DNA of 64,000 nt from Brienomyrus brachyistius. Lineage: Eukaryota; Chordata; Actinopteri; Osteoglossiformes; Mormyridae. The notes under the pieces are model-generated. The model did no database searches and was not told the DNA's origin. It saw only the letters and a program-made list of their open reading frames with translations. A program made the position numbers and the translations under genes. Positions 57,405 to 64,000 of this stretch are shown here, one piece after another (within the stretch, counting starts at the first letter, position 1; each line of letters begins with the position of its first letter). The DNA lies in contig NC_064534.1 in NCBI RefSeq assembly GCF_023856365.1, forward strand, positions 10,064,536 to 10,128,535, written 5' to 3'.

Positions 57405-57715
57405 TCAAATCCACCCATCCAACCATCCATAAAGGCTTACTGTATGTGGTGCAGAATCATGTTAGTCGTGTAGCCTAACCCAGGAAGCACAAGGTCTACG
57501 ATAGGGGATCATCCTGGATGGGATTTTACTCTATTTCATGCTCCCAGAATACAGGAGATTTTGAGGTGCATAAAATTGACTGGACAACCTGGAGGCAAGT
57601 GACAAAAAAAATGGGAAATGATGTAAATGCGTGTAGGTCCCTGGGGCAGATTTCAAGCCCGCAACATCACTGGCATATGCGGCAAAGCACAGAGCCACTG
57701 CATTACTAAACCGAC
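57405..57715 (-). mobile_element. SINE-A-type, very old copy
   Basis: Starts with CCACCCATCCAACCATCC (reverse of the tail), has CATCCTGGATGGGATTTTAC and GAATACAGGAGATTTTG, and ends with CACTGGCATATGCGGCAAAG at the head side. Divergence is high. Confidence 0.4.
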
Positions 57716-59096
57716 ACAAAAAACAAACAAATTACTATTTTATTTGCCCCTAAGATAGTCAAGGAGCTCACCCACATTCATAAGTGGAAGAGATTTAGTC
57801 AGAATGTACAGGTCAAAGAGCAATTTATATTTTTCCACAGGAAGTACAAAGCAATTGTACTCAATTATGGAAAGAATGATGTGTTCTTGTTCTCAAATGA
57901 AAAAAAACACACCCAGCCTATTTTGTTTCAAAAGCACTTCTGAATAGACATCATAAGGGTGGCGTTTTATTTATAAAGTGTATCAGGTCTGCCTGTTTTC
58001 AAGATTTACTACCGCTGAACTATTTTTGTGTAAAGTCGGAAACAACTAGCGAAAAGATTTGTTGCTTCCAAAATGTATGTTTTTCTCTACCAATATCTCT
58101 GCACTAATGCATATCAGCTTGTGTAATTCACATCACGAAAATACCAGGCGATGGGGGTGGGGGGTGCCCACCCCCCCATACGTGTACACCAAAGATCTAG
58201 AATCCTGAGTTAATTGGAGGGCAAGTTCAAGTTTTCTATTATTAATGATGGTTGGGGCCAAAGTAACGCAGAATTGGCAGTTTCCATGGAGACCGGGCAG
58301 AATTCCTTTCCACCGCTAGTTTCGCAGCTTGTTTCGCTGTTTGTTTTATTTTTTGGCCCGTTTCCCAACCGGCCACCGGTCAGCTCGTGCGGCAGGAAGG
58401 ATAATTCCAACTACAATGGTCATTACTGGCATGCCAGAATGGAACTGTAACACAAGGAAGCGGCCTTCGATAATTGCTGGAGTTGATTTTGTGAAACGCC
58501 GGGAAAAGCACAGCAGCATGGGGCTGTTGCTAACATGGTGCGCCGGGCTGTCGCACTGTGCTCTGCTTGTCAGACATACACTGTACTCGTGCTGAAGTTC
58601 AGGGGAAGACAAAAAAAAAAACGAATGTACAGGAAAGACAGAATGCTGCGGAGCAATGGAGCCTGAGGGACCAGCGCATGAATGAGAGGCTATGAAGCTA
58701 ACAAATTTCATACCCGGCTCAATACACATCGTACGGCACAATCTCACAGTGCCTTTCTAATTTGAAACAGAGCTAAAAAAGTTACCCCCCTCCCCTCCCA
58801 GCTCTGACTAATTGACCTGCAAAGCTGCGTTCTGCCTCCCAGATGAAACCCAACCCTTCAAATTGTGACATATACATCGGTTACGATGCAGCCACAGTGG
58901 AATGTTTGACACAGCAGCTGCTTTGAATTATGGGAAAAAAAGACTGTCATTACAAATAAAGAACACACACATTGTCTAGATAAAGTAAACCCATTTCTGT
59001 TCATGTAGGAAGCTGGAGAAGACAGCTTATCTCTGGACTACACTAACATACCTCACCACTCGTGGGCGGATATATTCACTCTTCATGCTCCCCACG
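57716..59096. other. Repeat-poor block; candidate conserved non-coding elements
   Basis: 58220-58580 is repeat-free and mixed in composition, with an RFX X-box-like GTTTCCATGGAGAC at 58280-58293. Open frames up to 133 codons on both strands lack domains. A/G and C runs lie at 58152-58175 and 58607-58620. Confidence 0.35.
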
Positions 59097-59119
59097 CCCC
59101 CCCCCCCCCCCCCCCCCCC
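59097..59119 (-). repeat. C23 homopolymer
   Basis: 23 consecutive C residues followed soon by an A-run; the longest homopolymer in the window. Confidence 0.95.
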
Positions 59120-60274
59120 ACGGGAAAAAAAAAACAAAACACAACCTTACTGACACAACAATTTTGTTCATTTTGCTCAATAGATGTGTAATTCAAGCCT
59201 TAACTAACTGACTTTTTGTTACACAAGATCATAATAATTATTACTATTATTATTATACAGATAACAGCTATTTAACAGCTCCTCTGATAATCAGGAACAG
59301 CATCCTTTAGCTTAGTTTATATATCATGAATAATTTCAAACGTGTACAGACTAGTACTACTGGAGTGGATGTGAATGAATGCAGGCAGGAACAGGAACAT
59401 GTTGAGGTAATGCACCATTCCCTGATGCATGAATGCAGGAAAGCCATCTGCCAAAGGTCTGGGAGGGTCAGCACCTGGGATCAGCCCAGCCACCAATGTC
59501 CGACGTGGGGGCCGTGTGAGGATGGGGTGGGAGCAGGCAGCCAGGGCGGAGGTGGAAGCGGAAATTTATGGCATCTCAGCGGTGATGTGAGAGCAGCGTT
59601 TTATTTCAGTGCCATCATGCTTCGCTCCCCCTCTCACTCTGGCCGCTGGGTGACTGGCATGCGGCATTTCCGCGTTCGCCCTGACGCCATCCGCGCACGA
59701 ATCTGATGCCCACCGCAGCTAGAGACGGGACTCTAATTGCGCTCATGATGTGAAAATTGTTGAAAGTGGGGGGTGGGGGTAGAGACACACATAAAAAACG
59801 TGAAAGCGTGATCTGAAGAGTGAGATTGCCTTCAACATTTGAATTTATTTATATATTTCAACTGATGCGGATGGAAGGGAAAAAATGAACAATCAAAGGG
59901 CTCATAATAAATTCATAATAGCACAAGGGGCTCTTAAATTGCCCCCTGACAGTTATGTGGTACATTTACAACATCATTTTGTTTAGGACACCGCTCAGCA
60001 TTGCCCCATGCTTCATGGGGGCCGGTCTCCGTGTTGTGCAGGTGGGTCACCCCAGCGGAGCATTAGCCCCCCACACAGCGGAAGTCACGGTCACTAACAT
60101 CCATGTATTTATATACTTTGACCTGAAAACTAAGTGCAAAGCAGCATAGGCAAAAACAAGTAAAGAGCAGTAAAAGCAAACTGAAGAGTCTCATATGCCA
60201 GAAATATCATTTATACAGGCATCCGGCATCAGATGTTGGTGTTTGGCAAAAAGTGCAGTGATATTGGTACAATG
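59120..60274. other. Unassigned sequence; one repeat-poor block
   Basis: 59560-59760 is repeat-free with balanced composition and may be regulatory. A 126-codon open frame (59326-59706) has no recognised domain. Confidence 0.4.
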
Positions 60275-60600
60275 TGTGTGTATGTATACAGTATATAAAT
60301 ATATGTATGTATGTATGTGTGTGTGTGTGTGGCACATGTGATAAAGACCCATTATGTTGAAATTTAGTTTTACAAAATTCTGTTATTGCAACCAAAAAAA
60401 AAAAACACCAAAAGACTTCTGTTTCCCAGAATTTCCCAATTCTGTTTTTTGTTTGGTTACAAATGGTTAAAGTTAGGGCTGGGTAGGGGGTTATGGTTCT
60501 CATTGATGGGATTAGGGTTTTACCAAGAGAAATGATTGGTAAATGTTGATCCCAACAGAGATATGAATACAGGTCTGTGTGTTTGTTTGTGTGTGTGAGT
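60275..60600 (-). repeat. 'GTGGGGAC'-type element, reverse diverged copy
   Basis: GT-rich tracts bound both sides (60275-60331 and 60573-60598). In reverse, the inside reads ATGTGATAAAGACCC-complement, CCCTAATCCCATCAATGAG and ACCATAACCCCCTACCC, similar in layout to the body of 37360-37660. Similarity is moderate and boundaries follow the GT tracts. Confidence 0.5.
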
Positions 60601-62354
60601 CCCTGCATTATCGCTCACTTCATGGGCGGTGGGGTTATTAAAAGAAAAAAGTACCCCCGCAAATATTGCAAACTGATATGCGGTGAGTTCGGATACTTTA
60701 TTACGACTCTGTTAACTGTAGGTGTCCATGAATCTATACATGCAAGGGCATGACTGTGGGTTGAGCATTAGGGGGTTGAGGTCTCCACCCATTTAAGGGG
60801 GTCTGGGGGGAGGGTGTATTTGCTGGTTACAACTCCCCATCCCCACATAATTTCTGGCCATGTATACATGAGTACAGTATATGTATAGATAAATGCACAT
60901 CCATATTTGATATGCATTACACCATTGAATTATATTATGGACAAAATGGAGTAAATATGAGCAGGATTATTTAGAATACAAGATTGAAATAATGTTATCT
61001 AAAAACAAACATTAGTGAAGACAACCACAAAATGGCAGTATTTAACCACAGACATCACAGACAAACTTCAGAGAAATCGAGCCCAGTGGTTCTGATGTGT
61101 AACACAATGTTTGAATTTAATCCTAACGTGAATTTGCATAACATTTCAAGATTTTTTTTCAGTGGGAATCCAATAATATGAATGTACAGAAATGCAAATA
61201 TAAAAAGTACATTCCTTAATGACATTCGTGAACACGCTTCAATCAGAATTCACGTGGATCAGCTGACCAACGTAAGTGTGCTTACACTGGGAAGGTTAAT
61301 GCTCTTGACTCATCTTCACAGAAGGGTGTCTTAATGGATGTGAAATAGTCTTTGTGACGTCCTCACAAGTTCGTGCTGCGTGCCGCTGTACGCAAATCTT
61401 CCATTGCAATTATTTTAACTGGCAATCTGACCCCATGTACCAGGCTGCCGATTACCCATCTGATTCTGGGACAGATTTAGGGAGATCATAGTTCGCTCAG
61501 TGTCCAGAACATGGCGAATGAACAAACTAGTGAGGGTGGACCATATGCTCTCCAGTTCTTTAAAAAGTGTGCAGTAAAGAAATTGGGATTAGTGAAATTA
61601 TGGATGTACCATTACCTGAGTGATTGATACATTGAAGGTTTATTACAAATATGTAGCTATGTAATACGACTGTGCTCGCCAGTGACTGAAGTCCTCAAGA
61701 TAAAGTTTTTTACCAGAAATAGAAGAAACGGCCACCTCGTGTCACCTTAAAGCAGGACTATCGATTCAGTTTGGACTCATCAGTTTCCCACGGGTTCCAA
61801 GGCCGCCACGAGAAACGGACTTCGCCACATAACATGTCACTAAATGCTCCACAAAGGGTGAGCCATCGAACGCAAACACGAAACAGGCTTAAGTTCAGAT
61901 TAAAAACATCCTACATTTCATATAACTCTTCTTTAGAGAGACCACAATGGCAGACATTCCTGTCTGGGGTAAAGCTTAAACAAGCAAAGCTTTTCCATAG
62001 CATGTTTTCCAATTATCGTCTCTCATGTTCCGTCATTCATTCCATTTTAACTGCCTCTCTGGCCCATTTGTCAGAACTGAAGATAATGAGAGATGTCTGG
62101 TAATCAAGTTTACAGAGATGGTTTGGAGAAAGTACCTTAAAAAATAAATGTATATATATCATCAACAAAAAATAATTGGCCCGGTACATTTCTACCCTAC
62201 ATCAAGTTTCTTCAGGAGCTCCTGGGGAGATGTGGGCAGAGGATATAAAAAGTGGCTCCTCAGCATACCTGCGTTCATAACGTACCAACTTTCTCCAGGT
62301 TTATGTACTAGCACCTGACTGAGTGCTGTAATGCAACCGAGTTTTAAAATACAG
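60601..62354. other. Repeat-poor block; candidate conserved non-coding elements
   Basis: About 61760-62105 is repeat-free and carries a 110-codon open frame with no recognised domain; TCCAATTATCG and ACATTTCATATAAC phrases suit regulatory DNA. Nothing else identified. Confidence 0.35.
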
Positions 62355-62600
62355 TAGAACCGCAGAATAACGCCTCAACTTTAACTCAACCAAGTCGGAC
62401 ATCGAATGGGTCTGTGAAATTTTTTTTGACTTGCACCTTAACCAAAATCTTGGAACTCGACCGTTCCTGCTAAAACTTACATGGGTGAAGACGTGTTCAG
62501 CTCAACAAATTCGGACCTTCAAGGGGTTGGTCGAGAGAATTCTAACTGCAACTTGACCAAAACGTTGGAACACGACAAAACGGAAAACTTTTCCGGACCG
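62355..62600. mobile_element. hAT-like element with internal repeats
   Basis: Begins CAGTAGAACCGCAGAATAACG, like hAT ends of the CAGTRGAACCTC type. Three internal phrases are related: AACTCAACCAAGTCGGACATC, TTAACCAAAATCTTGGAACTC and CTTGACCAAAACGTTGGAAC. The right terminus is not clear. Non-coding. Confidence 0.5.
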
Positions 62601-63042
62601 GGACGGGTACCTCCTTCCAAACAATATCCATCCCACCATCCCTCCATCCCACCTCCTCTCCACCTGCCACTTCTAGCACGCCATCAGCTCACCTCAATAC
62701 AGGCAAAGAACTCATGAATTATCATTAATTTCATGTTTAATGTACATTATGAATTGCTAACCCTAACCCTAATTTGGGGCCTTAGGGTGAATCTATAAGT
62801 CTCTGGAAAGTAGGAAGTATACAACTAAAGGACTCTCAACTGTGGTTTCCTATCCTACGAGACAGCAGAACTGTCATAAGAACATACAGATGCAGCCACC
62901 TCAATTTTCCCCTCCAAGCCGGCTGCCTGCCAAAAGCCAGCCAAAGGGAGTAGCCCCCCTCCTTCTGGGGGTGTGCCTAATTTCTCGTCTAAACCCGTCC
63001 ATTTATTCACTTGCAGGATGTTACCATGAAATGGCGCTTTCT
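62601..63042. other. Unassigned sequence
   Basis: 62755-62830 is the partner of 14330-14425 (CTAACCCTAACCCTAA then CCTTAGGGTGAA). Two to three CCCTAA units here belong to that repeat and are not a telomere array. No gene. Confidence 0.4.
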
Positions 63043-63266
63043 TTACAAAAACACATTTTTATTTGTGGTCACAAGTTTACATACACAAGTACAACAGGTA
63101 TCAACCAGAATCTTTTGGTAGCCATTAGCAAGCTTCTGTCATAATTCTGGCTGAATATTTGACCACTCTTCTTTGCAGAATTTCTAGTTCATTTAAACTA
63201 GTTGGGTTCCTGGCACGGACCCGGATTTTAAGCATAACCCACAAATTTTCAATAGGGTGAAGATCG
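63043..63266 (-). pseudogene. Tc1/mariner-type transposase, C-terminal remnant
   Basis: The minus strand reads (with three in-frame stops) a segment aligning to the end of fish Tc1-like transposases: a worn Pro-Ile-Glu-Asn-Leu-Trp region that would hold the last catalytic Glu, then [11 protein letters not shown], then [14 protein letters not shown] and QKLANGYQK, ending at TAA 63043-63045. The DNA-binding domain and the two catalytic Asp residues are missing. The coding tail includes ACAAGTTTACATACAC, like terminal repeat motifs of fish Tc1 elements. It can encode no enzyme. Confidence 0.8.
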
Positions 63267-63335
63267 GGGGTATTTCACAAAGCAGGATTTCTTGCTTAGC
63301 CGAATAACTTGTTGGAGTTAAGGTAAACTGAAGAC
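63267..63335 (+). mobile_element. MITE-3 left end
   Basis: CACAAAGCAGGATTTCTTG, CTTAGCCGAATAACTTG and TTGGAGTTAAGGTAAACTG match the left half of 20276-20440. It abuts the broken end of the Tc1 remnant. Confidence 0.6.
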
Positions 63336-63389
63336 ACAGCCGGAGTTTTTACAACGCCAGAGACAAACGGTACCTGGCTGGCAAGTATG
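63336..63389. other. Unassigned sequence
   Basis: Short spacer; nothing recognised. Confidence 0.4.
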
Positions 63390-63466
63390 ACAGTACATAC
63401 TAATCCAGCGCTATGATATTATACAGTACATACTAATCCAGCGCTATGATATTATACAGTACATAC
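63390..63466. repeat. 33-bp tandem repeat, 2.3 units
   Basis: ACAGTACATACTAATCCAGC with GCTATGATATTAT, starts at 63390, 63423 and 63456. The copies are identical over their overlap, so the duplication is recent. Confidence 0.95.
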
Positions 63467-63574
63467 AGAAACCCCTCGGAAGTGCAAAGCATGTGCTTTA
63501 ATTCTATCTCTGCTTTCAACCAGACAGGAACTGTTTTAAAGCTTGGCATCCTGATCAGGAGTGACAATTTACAT

Positions 63575-63645
63575 AAGAAATTTACAAACGAGAGGAGACC
63601 ATTCGGCCCATCAAGCTCGTTTGGGGAGAACTTAACTAATAGCTC
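63575..63645 (+). repeat. Dispersed repeat fragment, 'CATTCGGCCCATC' type
   Basis: AGAAATTTACAAACGAGAGG, AGACCATTCGGCCCATC and AAGCTCGTTTGGGGAG resemble a repeat phrase widespread in fish. I do not give a formal family. It ends near 63645. Confidence 0.6.
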
Positions 63646-64000
63646 AGCAACTAATAGCTAACTAATTTGTTGTTCTAATATTCATTTATTGTTTTGAATT
63701 TTTCCTGTAATATAATGTAATTACACATTTTATACATCAACGTCTGTTGCATGTTATAAACTGTAAAAAGGCTAGTATTGTGTCTTACAGCTTTTTTTCA
63801 ATTGCTAAGACAGGGTACTATCTAGGGTAGTATCTCTTCACATCCATGATCCATCCTTGGCATTGCTCTGGAGAAATTTCTTGGCACCCAGGATTCAATG
63901 TTTGACCATGTGTCAATTAACATAATTTGTTTATTTTATGTGGTTTTTACAATCTATTTTAGAAAGGGTCTTGATAGTAATTTAGCAAAATGACATATTT
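63646..64000. other. Unassigned AT-rich sequence
   Basis: No gene or repeat recognised. Confidence 0.5.

Noticed and set aside
58346..58747. A 133-codon minus-strand open frame
   Set aside because: No recognised domain, no splice or promoter context; overlaps an equally long frame on the other strand.
62757..62773. Interstitial telomere repeat (CCCTAA)n
   Set aside because: Only two to three units, in a segment that resembles 14330-14425, so it is part of a dispersed repeat.
1..64000. CRISPR array, prokaryotic operon or phage system
   Set aside because: The tandem repeats have no spacers, and SINEs, hAT/Tc1 remnants and microsatellites show the DNA is vertebrate. I saw no evidence of a new multi-gene system in the window.

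Overview
This window looks like non-coding nuclear DNA from a ray-finned fish, most likely a teleost. The main evidence is a set of dispersed repeats typical of fish: a tRNA-headed SINE with a (GGAT)n tail, a second tRNA-type SINE with a CTTTGGATAAAAG tail, hAT-like MITEs, a Tc1-like transposase remnant with an AAGTTTACATACAC motif, and many CA/GT, AT and poly-G tracts. An osteoglossomorph such as a mormyrid is a guess from the look of the repeats, not a demonstrated placement. I found no protein-coding exon, tRNA, rRNA or other RNA gene that I could support. Long open frames exist, but the longest (28.96-30.40, 33.56-34.43 and 45.92-46.64 kb) are by-products of minisatellites, and the rest are short and unrecognised. 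The stretch fits an intergenic region or a very large intron.

Layout. 0-10 kb: a GGTACA-rich repeat, a 12-bp minisatellite, a CA-flanked element, a hAT-like MITE, an inverted copy of an unnamed 'element X', a solo LTR with a perfect 5-bp target duplication, and a SINE-B. 10-20 kb: a 74-bp tandem repeat, a hAT MITE, a 487-bp inverted-repeat element carrying a decayed acidic reading frame, several SINE-A copies (one with a 10-bp target duplication), and an 860-bp array of about 30-bp units with higher-order structure. 20-31 kb: a MITE pair, AT arrays, a second solo LTR on the opposite strand, a SINE-A with a 9-bp target duplication, and a 1.37-kb C-rich 16-bp minisatellite whose left flank is a SINE-A fragment. 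31-40 kb: the first copy of a duplicated 0.4-kb segment, a 19-bp minisatellite, repeat-poor DNA, a complete CA-flanked element, and the second copy of the duplicated segment. 40-48 kb: repeat-poor DNA with poly-G runs, SINE fragments and a 23-24-bp minisatellite. 48-55 kb: element X with a MITE nested inside it, an 81-bp array broken by a SINE-A, and several SINE-A copies. 55-64 kb: mostly repeat-poor DNA, then a reverse copy of the CA-flanked element, a hAT-like element, the Tc1 remnant and a recent 33-bp triplication.

Nothing here forms an operon or pathway. The biology visible is transposition, nested insertion and tandem-repeat birth. The points most worth checking are: the minisatellite that may have grown out of a SINE; the two opposite-strand solo LTRs with the same five flanking bases; the 487-bp inverted-repeat element; the nested MITE; and the repeat-poor blocks that might be conserved non-coding elements, which cannot be tested without another genome. 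Family names such as SINE-A, SINE-B, MITE-1 to MITE-3 and element X are working labels used only here. All identities and copy counts are by-eye estimates.
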